A DNA stretch of 64,000 bases from Candidatus Calditenuis fumarioli (lineage in GTDB: Archaea; Thermoproteota; Nitrososphaeria_A; Caldarchaeales; Calditenuaceae). The translations under genes were made by a program, and so were the position numbers. The stretch spans positions 416,617 through 480,616 of the forward strand of contig JANVYR010000002.1 in NCBI GenBank assembly GCA_030059665.1, written 5' to 3'. The stretch's first letter is position 1. Each line of letters begins with the position of its first letter. The notes under the pieces were generated by a model. That model saw nothing but the letters and a program-made list of their open reading frames with translations. It had not been told where the DNA came from and ran no database searches. This document shows positions 1 through 10,200 of the stretch, one piece after another.

Positions 1-1959
1 GTAGTGGCTCGCGAAGAGGTTCCAGACGAAGTCCCTGATCCTTGTGGCTGGGATGAAGAAGTTGAACTGCCTGTAGCCCTCAAGCGCCTCCGACGCCGTC
101 CTCCAGAGCTCCGATAGGATCCACCTATCAGCAGGCCTCAGCTCCGCGCTTTCCGGCACCGGGAACGAGGAGACGTACCTCGCCACGTTCCAGAGCTTCG
201 TCAAAAACTTCCCCGCGTCGCTTATCCTCTTCTCCGATATCCTGAAGTCGTACCCGAGGCTCGCCTCCTGCGCCGACCAGAACCTGAAGAAGTCCGCACC
301 GTACTTCTCGAGTATCGGCGCCGGATCTATTATGTTGCCCTTGCTCTTGCTCATCTTCTCGCCGCGCTCATCGAGTCCCATCCCTCCTATCCAGGCGTAC
401 TCAAATGGTAACCTTCCGGTCAGCTGGTAGCAGCGGAGCACGGTGTAGTAAAGCCACGTCCGAACGATGTCCTTCCCCTGGGGCCTGACGGCGGCCGGGT
501 AGGCCCTCCTGAAGAGGTCCTCGTTCCTCATGTACCCCGAGATGAACAGGGGGGAGATGCTGGAGTCCATCCAGGTGTCGAAGGTCCTCTCCTCGCCGAC
601 GAACTCGGTCCCGCCGCATTTCACGCACCTCTCGAATGGTGCTTTCTCCTTCCAGGGCCTCCAGTACCTGCCCGGCTCGGGGAGGTGTGGCTCGCCGCAG
701 GACCTGCAGTACCAGACCGGTATCTCCGTTGCGTAGTACCTCCTCCTCGAGATGGGCCAGTCTATCCTGAGGGAGTTGATCCAGTCGATCAGGAGCTGCC
801 GGTGGAACTCGGGCAGGAACTTCAGCTCCCTCGCGAGCCTCAGCATCTCGTCCCTCATCTGCAGCTGCTTCAGGTAGTACTCCTCCATCGGTATGATCTC
901 GATGGGCGTGTTGGAGCGCTCGCAGACCGGCACCTCGTGGACTATCCGCTCGACCCGGACCAGCGCTCCCGCCTCCCTCAGCAGCTCCTTGACCCTCTCC
1001 CTCGCCTCCCTGACCCGGAGCCCCGCGAGCGGCCCCGCGTTCCCGTTCATCCTCCCGTCGGTCCCTATCAGGATCCTCTCTTTCAGCCCCAGCTCCCGGA
1101 AGAGCTGAACGTCCATCTGGTCGCCGTAGCTGCAGACCATCAGGACGCCCGTCCCGAAGTCGGGCTTAGCGTATGGGTGCTCGAGGATCTCCACCTCGTG
1201 CCCGTAAATCGGCACCACAGCCCTCCTCCCCCTGAGATGCTTGTACCGCTGGTCCTCTGGGTTGTAGATCAGCGCCGCGCACGCTCCTATCAGCTCCGGC
1301 CTGGTGGTGGCTATAGTCACCTTACCGCCGCCCACGAGCTCGAAGTCGATGTAGAAGAGCTCCGCCTCCTCCTCCCGCGAGTCGATGTCGGCGTCCGCGA
1401 TGGTCGTGCCGCACTCCCAGCAGTAGTTGTTCGGCCTCAGAGCCCGGTAGATCAGGCCCCTCCTGTAGAGCTCGATGAAGGTGGCCTGGGTCAGGGCCCT
1501 GTACTCGGCGGAGTCGGTCCTGTAGTAGCGCTTGAAGTCGCCCGAGAGGCCGAGCCTCTTCATGACCGAGAGCATGTAGGCCTCGAGCTCGTCCAGGGCC
1601 TCGGAGCACATCCTGAGGAACTCCTCCCTGTCCACCTGGAAGATGCTGACGTTCCTGGTTCGCTCGACGTACTTCTCCACCGGTATTCCGTTCCTGTCTA
1701 TCCCGATGGGGAAGTACACCTTGTGACCGAACATCCTCGCGGTCCGGGCGATCATGTCGATCTGGGCGTACTGCGCCGCCGCGCCGATGTGCCAGGGCTT
1801 CCCGGAGGGGTAAGGAGGGGGCGTGTCGATGGTGAAGAGCCTCTCGGCGCTGAAGTCCGGCTCGTAGATCCCCTCCTCCTCCCACCACTTCATGACCTCC
1901 AGCTCCAGCCTCGGGTCCCACCTGCTCGATTGCAGCTTCGGCTCCCTCCTGGGAGGCAT
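1..1959 (-). CDS. valS: Valyl-tRNA synthetase, 3' end beyond window
   Basis: Class I aminoacyl-tRNA synthetase that charges tRNA-Val in the cytoplasm. Reading in from the ATG at 1959, 653 codons are open to the window edge. The HIGH signature appears as HIGA at residues 57-60, in a YPSGKPWHIGA context typical of crenarchaeal ValRS. KMSKS is at residues 535-539. Cysteine pairs (CWECG in the editing region and CRSCG/CVKCG further on) look like structural zinc ribbons. The missing piece should be the rest of the anticodon-binding domain, roughly 130 or more residues judging by archaeal family length. It is divergent from the UPF0216 gene, with about 90 bases between the starts. A long open frame on the other strand is a GC-driven shadow. 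Function is firm; only the C-terminus is unseen. Confidence 0.95.
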   Translation of the reverse strand, partial: MPPRREPKLQSSRWDPRLELEVMKWWEEEGIYEPDFSAERLFTIDTPPPYPSGKPWHIGAAAQYAQIDMIARTARMFGHKVYFPIGIDRNGIPVEKYVERTRNVSIFQVDREEFLRMCSEALDELEAYMLSVMKRLGLSGDFKRYYRTDSAEYRALTQATFIELYRRGLIYRALRPNNYCWECGTTIADADIDSREEEAELFYIDFELVGGGKVTIATTRPELIGACAALIYNPEDQRYKHLRGRRAVVPIYGHEVEILEHPYAKPDFGTGVLMVCSYGDQMDVQLFRELGLKERILIGTDGRMNGNAGPLAGLRVREARERVKELLREAGALVRVERIVHEVPVCERSNTPIEIIPMEEYYLKQLQMRDEMLRLARELKFLPEFHRQLLIDWINSLRIDWPISRRRYYATEIPVWYCRSCGEPHLPEPGRYWRPWKEKAPFERCVKCGGTEFVGEERTFDTWMDSSISPLFISGYMRNEDLFRRAYPAAVRPQGKDIVRTWLYYTVLRCYQLTGRLPFEYAWIGGMGLDERGEKMSKSKGNIIDPAPILEKYGADFFRFWSAQEASLGYDFRISEKRISDAGKFLTKLWNVARYVSSFPVPESAELRPADRWILSELWRTASEALEGYRQFNFFIPATRIRDFVWNLFASHY

Positions 1960-2047
1960 GATCCCGTCAGAGCAGATTCCAGGGAAATTTAAGCCCCAAC
2001 GCGGGCTTTTCCGCCGAGGTGGGGTTATCTCCGAGGGCGCGGGCCTG

Positions 2048-2455
2048 TTGCCGGTGAAAGAGGAGGAGTTCGTGGAGCACCAGCTGAGGAGCCTCAGGGA
2101 CATGCTCCCCGTTAGGAAGTGCTCCATCGAGGAGCTGCTGAGGAGCGAGGACCCGAAGGTGCCCACGCTCGGAGGAGGGCATCACAGGTTCTCGAGGCGC
2201 TCGGTCGAGGCGGCCGCTTCTGCGATCCCGAGGGACCTCTGGTCCGTGCCCCTCTTCCCGATCACCTTCTCCTCGGGCGAGGAGCTGGGCAGGGGCGTCG
2301 TGGTCATCAGGAACAAGGCGGAGGCCGTCGCCTTCGCGAGGATGATGGGTCTGTCCGAGCTGCCGAGGACCCCTGAGGGCCACCATTACACCTACAAGGT
2401 GCTCGTCATCGACTTCATGCGCAGGTACCCCTCGCTCGGCGTGCTCTCGGTTTAG
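2048..2455 (+). CDS. UPF0216 (DUF61) family protein
   Basis: Small archaeal protein of unknown biochemical function, about 135 residues. The family pattern is visible: an LPVRK segment near residue 18, a PKVP..GG segment, a central LPI-like strand (LFPITF) and a C-terminal YTYKV..FMRRYP segment. The start is uncertain: TTG at 2048 has a GAGGG purine stretch about ten bases upstream, and GTG at 2054 is the alternative. The open frame runs further upstream into valS, but that part does not look like the family and would cover the divergent promoter region, where TTTAA near 1988 is a candidate TATA. It lies 53 bases before rtcB and could be co-transcribed with it. Family assignment is from recognition of the motif pattern. 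Confidence 0.7.
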   Translation: MPVKEEEFVEHQLRSLRDMLPVRKCSIEELLRSEDPKVPTLGGGHHRFSRRSVEAAASAIPRDLWSVPLFPITFSSGEELGRGVVVIRNKAEAVAFARMMGLSELPRTPEGHHYTYKVLVIDFMRRYPSLGVLSV

Positions 2456-2508
2456 GTCCCGCTTCCGGGATGAAACCTTAAGACCTCGGGGCTGGATGTC
2501 CTCACGGA

Positions 2509-5406
2509 TTGAGCGCGAGGGTGCCGCTTCAGAAGGTAGGGCCGAACGTCTGGGTGATCCCGAAGAGCTACAGGCAGGACATGCGCGTGCCGGTGTACGT
2601 CTTCGCCTCGGAGAAGCTGCTGGAGAAGATGACCACCGACAGGACGCTGATACAGGGCGTCAACGTCGCCACCCTTCCCGGGGTCCAGAAGCACGTGGCG
2701 GTCCTTCCCGATGCGCACGAGGGTTACGGCTTCCCGATCGGCGGCGTGGCCGCGATGGATGCAACCGAGGGCGTGATATCACCGGGAGGTGTGGGATACG
2801 ACATCAACTGCCTTCCGGCCGGAACCATGGTGCTGACGAGTCTGGGATACAGAATTCCCATTGAGAGGTTCACGGGAGACGAGGAGGTCGTCTGCGTCAA
2901 CCAGAAGCGCTCGGTACCCGCAGGGATCGTCTTCGTCATAAAGAAGGGGAGGGACCGGTTGCTCAGGATAAGGACGAAATCCCGCTTCGTCCTGACCGCA
3001 ACCCCGGACCACCCCGTGCTGACGCCGGACGGCATGAAACCGCTCGAGGAGATAAGGCCGGGAGAGAGGATCGCGCTCTTCCCCTTCGAGGGCGTTGAGT
3101 ATGAAGACCCCGGGGACCGCGTAATCCTTGACGAGACCGATCTGCCGGAAAACGTCAGGTCCGAGCTGAAGAAGAGGGGGCTGCTGCCGCTGAGGCTCGA
3201 TAACCCCAAGCTCCCCTACCTAGCGAGGCTTCTGGGCTACTTCACCGGCGACGGCACTTTCGACGGCAAAGCCACCGTGTTCTACGGCAGCGCGGAGGGA
3301 CTGGAGGAGATCAGGAGGGACATAGAACTGCTCGGCTACAGGCCCTCGAGGGTCCTCACCCGCAGGAGGCAATCCGTCATCAACGGCAGGAAGTTCATAG
3401 GCGTTGAGGGGTCGGTGCGGGTGAGCTCCAGAAGCTTTACCGAGCTCCTGAAGCGCCTGGGTGCTCCCGATGGCAAGAAGACTGACGTGGAGTTCCTCGT
3501 ACCTCGCTGGATCCTCGCAGCACCCAGATGGATAAAGAGGCTCTACCTCGCGGGACTATTCGGTGCGGAGCTGAACAAACCCCAGACGGTGAACGGATAC
3601 AACTTCGAGGTACCGCAGCTGACGCTGAGCAAGAGACCTGATTTGGAGCTCAACGGCCGGTTGTTCCTAGAGCAGATAGCAGAGCTTCTTAGGGAACTCG
3701 GGGTCGAGACGACGAGCATAGTTGCGGCACAGGAGGGGAGGTGCGTGAGACTCAGGCTCCTCATCTCCGAGAGGCCTGAAAACCTGATCAGGTTGTGGGG
3801 CAGGGTCGGGTACGAGTACAATCCCCAGCGACGAAGGCTTGCGCTGGCTGCCGTCGTCTGGCTCAGGCTCAAGCAAAGCGTCATCGACCTGAGGATGAGA
3901 GCGCAGGAGGTTGCGATCGCGATGGCGGCCGATGGAGCCACGGTAAGTGAGATCCGAGAGGCCCTCACCAGCGAGTTCGTCAACGAGAGGTACCTGGAGA
4001 GATCCGTCTATGAGGGTCGTGAAGACGCTCCCAGGGTTCCGAGGGGCTTCCCGAGGTTCGAGGACTGGGCTGAGCTGCACCTCGATGGCGACATAGTGTG
4101 GGACGAGGTCGATTCGGTAGAGGAGGCTGGCGAGGTCGACGAGGTCTACGACTTGACCGTCGCCAACTCCGGACACAGCTTCATCGCTGACGGATTCGTG
4201 GTCTCTAACTGCGGCGTCAGGCTCATGGTGACGAACCTGACCGAGAAGGAGGTGAGGCCGAAGATCGTGGAGCTGATCAACGTGATCTTCCGGAACGTCC
4301 CCGCAGGCCTCGGCTCCCGGAGGAAGGACTTCGTCTTCAGCATGTCGGACCTCGACAGGGTGGCGCTGGAGGGCGCGAGGTACATCATCGAGAGGTACGG
4401 CCTCGGGTGGCCGGAGGACTACAAGCACATAGAGGAGGAGGGGAGGTATCCGAGGTACAAGACGGGCGACATCCCAGATCCGGACCCGAGCGTCGTCTCC
4501 AGGGAGGCGAAGAGCAGGGGCCTCGACCAGATAGGCACGCTGGGCAGCGGGAACCACTTCCTCGAGGTCCAGAAGGTCGACAGGATCTTCGACAGGGAGG
4601 CCGCCAGGAGGATGGGGATCTACGAGGAGGGCCAGATAACGATACTGATCCACTGCGGCAGCAGGGGCTACGGTCACCAGATCTGCAGCGACTACCTCAG
4701 GGTGATGGAGCGGGCCGTCCACAAGTACAACCTGAGGCTCCCGGACAGGGAGCTGGCCTGCACCCCGGCGAGCAGCCCCGAGGCCACCATGTACCTGAAG
4801 GCCTTCGGATGCGCTGTGAACTTCGCCTTCGCGAACAGGCAGGCGATCAGCCACTGGGTCCGACAGAGCTTCGAGCAGGTCTTCAAGAGGCCGGCTGAGG
4901 AGATGGAGATGAAGATCGTCTACGACGTCTGCCACAACATCGTCAAGCTCGAGAGGCACAAGATCGACGGCGAGACCAGGGACGTCTTCGTCCACAGGAA
5001 GGGAGCGACCCGGAGCTTCCCGGGGAACACGCCGTACTACAGCGACATGATACCTGCTGATTACAGGGACCTGGGCCAGCCGGTCTTCGTGCCGGGGAGC
5101 ATGGGGACCGCCAGCTGGGTCCTGCTCGGTCAGCCGGGATCCCTGGAGCTCACCTTCGGCAGCAGCGTTCACGGTGCGGGGAGGCAGATGAGCAGGGCCG
5201 GCGCGAAGCGGCAGTACAGGGGCGACATGGTCGTCAAGGCCCTCGAGAGCAAGGGGATCTACGTCAAGGGCGACACGATGGACACGATCGTCGAGGAGGT
5301 CCCCGAGGCCTACAAGAACCCGGACGACGTCGTAGAGGTGGCCCACTCGGTGGGCATCAGCACCAAGGTCGCCCGGCTGGTGCCGATAGGCGTGGTAAAG
5401 GGCTGA
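2509..5406 (+). CDS. rtcB: RtcB RNA ligase precursor with intein
   Basis: GTP- and Mn2+-dependent 3'-phosphate RNA ligase that joins tRNA halves after intron removal. The 965-residue reading frame is an extein of about 498 residues (the normal archaeal length) interrupted by a 467-residue intein. Extein landmarks: DAHEGYGFPIGG upstream of the insertion, then the metal-site Cys that directly follows the intein, GSGNHF, HCGSRGYGHQ, HNIVKLERH, and GSSVHGAGR near the end, which carries the histidine that receives GMP in the family. The start is TTG 2509 or GTG 2521; archaeal RtcB usually begins close to the VPLQ segment, so 2521 is plausible. The substrate is relevant locally: two tRNA genes in this window contain introns. 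Confidence 0.95.
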   Translation: MSARVPLQKVGPNVWVIPKSYRQDMRVPVYVFASEKLLEKMTTDRTLIQGVNVATLPGVQKHVAVLPDAHEGYGFPIGGVAAMDATEGVISPGGVGYDINCLPAGTMVLTSLGYRIPIERFTGDEEVVCVNQKRSVPAGIVFVIKKGRDRLLRIRTKSRFVLTATPDHPVLTPDGMKPLEEIRPGERIALFPFEGVEYEDPGDRVILDETDLPENVRSELKKRGLLPLRLDNPKLPYLARLLGYFTGDGTFDGKATVFYGSAEGLEEIRRDIELLGYRPSRVLTRRRQSVINGRKFIGVEGSVRVSSRSFTELLKRLGAPDGKKTDVEFLVPRWILAAPRWIKRLYLAGLFGAELNKPQTVNGYNFEVPQLTLSKRPDLELNGRLFLEQIAELLRELGVETTSIVAAQEGRCVRLRLLISERPENLIRLWGRVGYEYNPQRRRLALAAVVWLRLKQSVIDLRMRAQEVAIAMAADGATVSEIREALTSEFVNERYLERSVYEGREDAPRVPRGFPRFEDWAELHLDGDIVWDEVDSVEEAGEVDEVYDLTVANSGHSFIADGFVVSNCGVRLMVTNLTEKEVRPKIVELINVIFRNVPAGLGSRRKDFVFSMSDLDRVALEGARYIIERYGLGWPEDYKHIEEEGRYPRYKTGDIPDPDPSVVSREAKSRGLDQIGTLGSGNHFLEVQKVDRIFDREAARRMGIYEEGQITILIHCGSRGYGHQICSDYLRVMERAVHKYNLRLPDRELACTPASSPEATMYLKAFGCAVNFAFANRQAISHWVRQSFEQVFKRPAEEMEMKIVYDVCHNIVKLERHKIDGETRDVFVHRKGATRSFPGNTPYYSDMIPADYRDLGQPVFVPGSMGTASWVLLGQPGSLELTFGSSVHGAGRQMSRAGAKRQYRGDMVVKALESKGIYVKGDTMDTIVEEVPEAYKNPDDVVEVAHSVGISTKVARLVPIGVVKG
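2809..4209 (+). mobile_element. RtcB intein with LAGLIDADG endonuclease
   Basis: Residues 101-567 of the rtcB product. It begins at Cys101 (CLPAGT) directly after GYDIN and ends with HSFIADGFVVSN before the extein Cys568, so all splice-site residues (Cys1, penultimate-region His, terminal Asn, Cys+1) are present. A block B-like TATPDHP motif supplies the TxxH residues. The two LAGLIDADG-like helices (LLGYFTGDG and LYLAGLFGAE) retain acidic residues, so the homing endonuclease may be active. The insertion point is just before the cysteine that binds catalytic metal in RtcB, so ligase cannot work before splicing. Confidence 0.93.
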
Positions 5407-5408
5407 GG

Positions 5409-6134
5409 TTGAGGTTAGGTCGCCGCTCCTTCCTGGCAGGCTCTGTCATTGCGATCGCTTCCTTCGCGGGCGTCCTCTCGACCCAGCTGACGTACGAGCT
5501 GCAGATCACGAGGCTGAGGGTGGACCTCGGAGGGAGGCTCGCCTTCGTGCCGGACCTGCACTACCATCGGCCCAGCGAGGGTCACGTGAGGAATTTGCTC
5601 GAGGCCCTGGATCGGGAGGACCCAGACGCGGTCGTGCTCGCAGGAGACGTGGTGGACGAGGAGACGTCTGACGTCGAGAGCCTCGGGAGCGTCCTGAGCC
5701 GGATCGAGTCGGACCTGAAGCTGGCGGTGCTGGGGAACCACGACTACTGGAGCGGCAAAGCAGGGGAGGTCGCTTCGATGCTGCGGGGGCACGGCTTCCG
5801 CGTTTTGCTCGACGATCTGGTCGAGACACCGATCGGTAAGGTCTACGGCTTCGACTGGCGTGAGGACAGGCGGTACCGGCCCGTGATGGTGGATGGGATC
5901 GTCATCGCCCATGACCCCAACGCCGCCGACAGCGTCTCCGGGAACGCGCTGGTCCTTGCGGGTCACACCCACGGCGGCTTCTCGATCGGAGGCTTGACGC
6001 TCTACTCGAACTCGAGGTACAGCAGGGGCCTCTACGAGCTGGGAAGCGTGAGGCTGTACGTCTCGAGGGGCGTCGGGCAGATGACGCACCAGATCCGGAT
6101 AAACTCGCCGCCTGAGCTGCTGATCGTCGAGTAG
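5409..6134 (+). CDS. Tat-exported calcineurin-like metallophosphoesterase
   Basis: Binuclear-metal phosphoesterase of the calcineurin superfamily, 241 residues. Metal-binding motifs appear in order: DLH at 49-51, GD at 79-80, GNHD at 109-112, H at about 168 (AHDP) and GHTH at 185-188. The N-terminus has a twin-arginine pattern (GRRSFLAG, residues 4-11) followed by a hydrophobic stretch to about residue 25, so it is probably exported folded or anchored outside. The start is a TTG two bases after the rtcB stop, so it is probably translated from the same transcript. Similar exported proteins act on phosphodiesters or lipid-linked phosphates; the substrate here is unknown. Confidence 0.85.
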   Translation: MRLGRRSFLAGSVIAIASFAGVLSTQLTYELQITRLRVDLGGRLAFVPDLHYHRPSEGHVRNLLEALDREDPDAVVLAGDVVDEETSDVESLGSVLSRIESDLKLAVLGNHDYWSGKAGEVASMLRGHGFRVLLDDLVETPIGKVYGFDWREDRRYRPVMVDGIVIAHDPNAADSVSGNALVLAGHTHGGFSIGGLTLYSNSRYSRGLYELGSVRLYVSRGVGQMTHQIRINSPPELLIVE

Positions 6135-6347
6135 GAGCGATGCCGTCGAAACATCGTTGGGAGATCATCCCGTATGTAGTCTGGCCGCAAGAGTCCGCCG
6201 GGAAGAGGGCCTCCCGAGAACCGAGTCACACACCAGTCTGACCAGCTATTCCGTGTATTGGACTCCTGTGACCGATTTAGTAGGGAAAGCTCATATGATG
6301 CACCAGCGGCCCTTACACGTGGATTGGGCGAGGGAAGTGTAAGTCCG

Positions 6348-6737
6348 TTGGGGGAGAAGGTCCGCCAGAAGCTTACGGTGGACGAAAGCACGCTGCTTGA
6401 TGACCACCTCGACAGGCTGAGCAGGTTCATCGGTCTCACCGCGGACGGCAAGGTCGTCTTCAAGGTCGACAAGGGCGCGTTGACCCAGAGACATCTCATC
6501 CTGCTGTACGCGATCGGGAAGTACCTCGCCCACGAGGCGGGTTATGCGAAGGAGCCTTATGTTACGGTCGAGGAGTTGATGGACGAGCTGGGGTTCGACA
6601 TCCGCGTGGTCTCTGCCAGGTGCTCAGAGCTGAAACGCGAGGGGCTTTTGGTCTCGCCCGAGAGGGGCAAGTACAGGGCCCTGATACGTCCGGCGATCGA
6701 GAAGGTGCTCGCGGAGTTGAGGGAGACATCTCGATGA
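6348..6737 (+). CDS. Winged-helix domain protein, unknown
   Basis: Predicted 129-residue cytoplasmic protein. The second half (about residues 60-115) reads as a winged helix: a helix, then VTVEELMDELGF, a recognition helix with RCSELKREG, and a wing with PERGKYRALI. The first half is charged with a short strand (DGKVVFKVDK). I do not recognise a named family. The open frame extends upstream to 6258, but that part is low quality; TTG 6348 follows GAGGGA by 12 bases and is preferred. It could be a transcription factor or a structural DNA-binding subunit. Confidence 0.55.
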   Translation: MGEKVRQKLTVDESTLLDDHLDRLSRFIGLTADGKVVFKVDKGALTQRHLILLYAIGKYLAHEAGYAKEPYVTVEELMDELGFDIRVVSARCSELKREGLLVSPERGKYRALIRPAIEKVLAELRETSR

Positions 6738-6812
6738 CGCGAGGCAAAAGGAACAAGGGGGAACGGCCAGGCAGTACGCAAGGCTGATGGGGCACCGGGC
6801 ATAACTTCTGAT

Positions 6813-7262
6813 GTGGGCAGGGTTTACCTCGCTCTGCCACCGAGGGTCAAGGTCCTCGAGGCCCTGGGCGCGGTGGCCGGAGGAAGGGTCGAGCTCCTCT
6901 CGGAGAAAGAGGCGCGTGTCAGGTCATCGGAGGGCGACAGGGTCTACCGGATCGTCGTCGACCTGGAGAGCGGCGAGGTGATCTCGGACGACAACGGGAC
7001 CGTGTACCGGAACTACGTCGGCTACCCGATCATCGCCGTCCTGATGAAGCTGGGGAGGCTGCCGTACGACGAAAAGTTGGCCCGGCACCTGGCCGACGTC
7101 AGGTGGCGCACCATGAACGAGAGGTACCGGAGCTACAGGCTGGTGGAGCGGGAAATTGCTCGGATGCTCAGGTCAGCGGGGATCGAGTGGTCTGAAGTCG
7201 AGGGGTTCGTCGAGATGGTCCTCCGTCAGCTGGGCGACATGAACCTCTGGAAGCGCGGTTGA
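6813..7262 (+). CDS. Conserved-looking hypothetical protein
   Basis: 149 residues from GTG 6813, with no membrane segment or signal. The first half is predicted beta-rich (RVELLSEKEARVRS, then VYRIVVDLESGEVISDD) and the second half is helical with many Arg and Tyr residues (RWRTMNERYRSYR). No motif identifies an enzyme. It ends three bases before the end of the convergent helicase gene. Codon use and GC match the neighbours, which argues for a real gene. Confidence 0.55.
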   Translation: MGRVYLALPPRVKVLEALGAVAGGRVELLSEKEARVRSSEGDRVYRIVVDLESGEVISDDNGTVYRNYVGYPIIAVLMKLGRLPYDEKLARHLADVRWRTMNERYRSYRLVEREIARMLRSAGIEWSEVEGFVEMVLRQLGDMNLWKRG

Positions 7263-7265
7263 GGG

Positions 7266-10200
7266 TCAGGCGACGTTCTCCAACGGGTCCACCACGAGGC
7301 TCAGGAGGTACAGCGCCCTCAGCTCCCTCCTCGCGAGCTCCTCCAGCTTCCGGCCCGCGCTGTGCAGCAGCCTCTCCCTCCAACCCCTCCTCGAGGTGGA
7401 GACCGAGAGGGCCCTCATCAGGACGTCTATCGAGGTCGTCGCGCTGCCCTCTCCCTCCCAAGTCAGGCCCGAGACGACGTCGGTGAGCGTGACGCTCTCG
7501 CCCAGTTGCCTCGCCGCGAGCACCGCGAGGTCCACCACCAGCCCCTCCTCCATCAGCCCGGAGAGCTTGGCCCTCAGGGACCTCATCCCTAGCTTGGAGA
7601 GCTCCTCGAGCATCGCGTCGAAGTCGAAGACGTAGATCCTGAAGCCCTGGTCGACGAGCTTGGAGATCAGCGCCGATGACTGGAGGTAGGCCTCGTCGGG
7701 CTCCTCACCCTCGGCTTTGATGCCGACGGGGACCCTGAAGTTCTCGCCGTCGAAGACGGCCACGCTGTAGAGCGATCCTCCGGTGCCGGAGACCGTAGCG
7801 AGCCCCTGCTCACCGAGCTGGAAGGAGTACGTGATCACCACGGCCCTCCGCAGGGCCCTGCTGGGGAGTGGCAGGACGCGCTCCTTCCCCATGAATTGCA
7901 CCCTGATCCTCTTGGTAGCGAGCACCCTCTCAACGATGTGGACGGCGCTCCTCCTCGCGACCTCCCAGTCCATCCCCCTCGCGGTCAAGGTCGAGTAGGC
8001 GTACTCGTTCACCGCCTCGAGGAGGGCCTCGTCGAGGCCGTCGGGCTGGTAGCCCTCCAGCAGCTCCTTAAGCCGCATCCAGTCGATGTGCTCCAGCAGC
8101 CCCGCGGACTCCGTCTCGTGGATCGCGACGAACTTCCGCTCGCCTGCGATGACGACGTCGTACTTGATCGTCTCCAGCGGCACCAGAAGGGCCCTCCTCA
8201 GCACCAGCTCGATGAAGGCAGCGCCGAGCCTGAGGTGATCGGGATCGTTTCTCGGGTCGACCTCCACCAGCATTCCGTAGGTGTAGTCGCTGTACACCCC
8301 ATCCGTCAGGGCCGGTACCACGATCGTCTTCGTCTCTCTCGTCACCACCGTGAGGTCCTCCCTCAGCCTCACCACCCTCGGCCTCCTTCCCTGGAGTATC
8401 CATATCGCCCTGTTCGGGATCTTGTAGTACCTGCCGAACCTCTCGGGTGGCTTCACGACGCACAGCACCTCGCTGTGGAGGAGCCCTGCCCTGTAGTCGC
8501 CGACCACGTTCGGCTGCTGGCCCCACTTCCTGACGGTGGACGTGTACTCCTCGAGGACGTACTGGAGCGGCTCGTACCTCCTCAAGGTGGACTCGCTGAG
8601 GTCCTCCACGATGACGCCCGTCACCACCTTCCCTCCCGAGCTGGGCCTGCTGAAGCCGGTGACGATGCCGTCGGAGGTGTAGTCGATGCAGCCGATCTGG
8701 AACTTCTCGACCAGGTCGACGTGCGATATCTCCTCGAGGTACTGCTCTCCGTCCCTCGTCCTCCGGATCCGCTTTATCCCGAAGGGCGGAGCGAACTCGT
8801 AGAAGTTCATCTTGAGGAGGGCCTTCTTGCCGGCGTCGTTCAGGCGAAGCCCCTCCCTCAGGCCCAGCTCCTCGAGCAGCTCGAGCTCCTCCTTCGATGC
8901 CTGCTTCGCGGTCACGGGGCTTGAAAGCTTGAGGAGGCCCTTGACCAGGGTGACGTACTTGTTGGCCGGGTTGACCATCACCCTCTCCCTCGGAAGCTGG
9001 AGCCACGAGATCAGCGCGTCGAGCCCCCTCCTGAGCAGATTGTAGTCCCACGAGCTCGAGGGGAAGATCACCGTCTCGGTCCGCTCTATCCCCTCCCTCC
9101 TGCCCTTCCTCCCCTCCTTCTGGAGGAACTCCCTCAGCGACTCGGGGAGGCCGATGTGCACCGTCCTGATCACGGTCCCGATGTCGATCCCCTGCGCGAG
9201 CGTCCTCGGCGATATCAGCACCTTCACCTCCCCTTTCCTCGTTTTCTCCTCGATCTCCTCCCTCAGGCTCTTGCTGAGCAGATGGTGGTGCGACGCGACC
9301 CTGTCCCCGACCCTCTCCCTGAGGAGCCTGGCTATCTCCTCCGCCCTCGAGATGCTCCTCGTGAAGACCAGCGTGAGGCCGTCGTCGTTCGCGTACCTCT
9401 CCAGCACGTCCAGGTAGCTGTGCACGGGCTCGTCGACCTCGATGCCGGCAGCCCTGGCGACCTCGATGACCTTGTACAGGTTACGCCTTAAGGCGTCGTA
9501 GTCGTCCAGCGCAGACAGCACGTCCGCACCTGCACCAGCCTGGACGAGCCTCTCCCGCTCGGTCCTCAACCTCTCCCATAGCCTCCTCAGATCCCTCCCG
9601 AGGACGACGAAGGTGTGGTTGGTAGGGCTGAAGGCGTCTCCGTCGATCACCTCAGTCTCCAGCCCCGTGACCTCCGTCAGGTAGCTGGCCAGCTCGTCGG
9701 CGTTCTTCAGCATCGCGGTGGTCACCACGAACCTCACCGCGGGTGCGATCGACTCCCTGAGGAGGGATATCATGGCCAGCAGTATCGCGAGAGACCTGGG
9801 GCCGTAGAAGTCGAGGTCGTCGATCACCATCAGGTCCATCTTCTCCAGGAAACCGCGAAGGAGGGACGCCTTGGCGGAGTACATCCTCTTCAGCTCGTTC
9901 AGCAGGAAGGCGGGATTCGTGACCACGAAGTCGGCCGATGCTACCTCGCCCCTGAGCCTGGCGTAGTCCTGACGTCCGGAGAGCTCCGACTTCCTCGGCG
10001 CGTCCACGATCACCACCTTCTTGCCCAGAGCCTCCGAGTAGGCCCTCAGCCTCCTGACCTGGTCGTTGGAGAGCGCTAGCGTCGGGTAGACCGCCAGTGC
10101 CCTCAGACCGGCCTTAGCCGCGTAGACGAACCAGGCCTCGGTCTTCCCTGATCCAGTGCCTGATCTGAGGATGACGTTCTTTCCCTGCGAGAGGGCGGCC

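Noticed and set aside
685..1992. 435-codon open frame on the plus strand
   Set aside because: It is antisense to valS, whose motifs are all present. High GC makes long shadow frames; the translation is Pro/Leu/Arg-rich with no family features.
3667..5346. 559-codon open frame on the minus strand
   Set aside because: It lies opposite rtcB, which has clear catalytic residues; the translation is low complexity.
7896..8924. 342-codon open frame on the plus strand
   Set aside because: Opposite the helicase gene in a GC-rich region; no recognisable domain.
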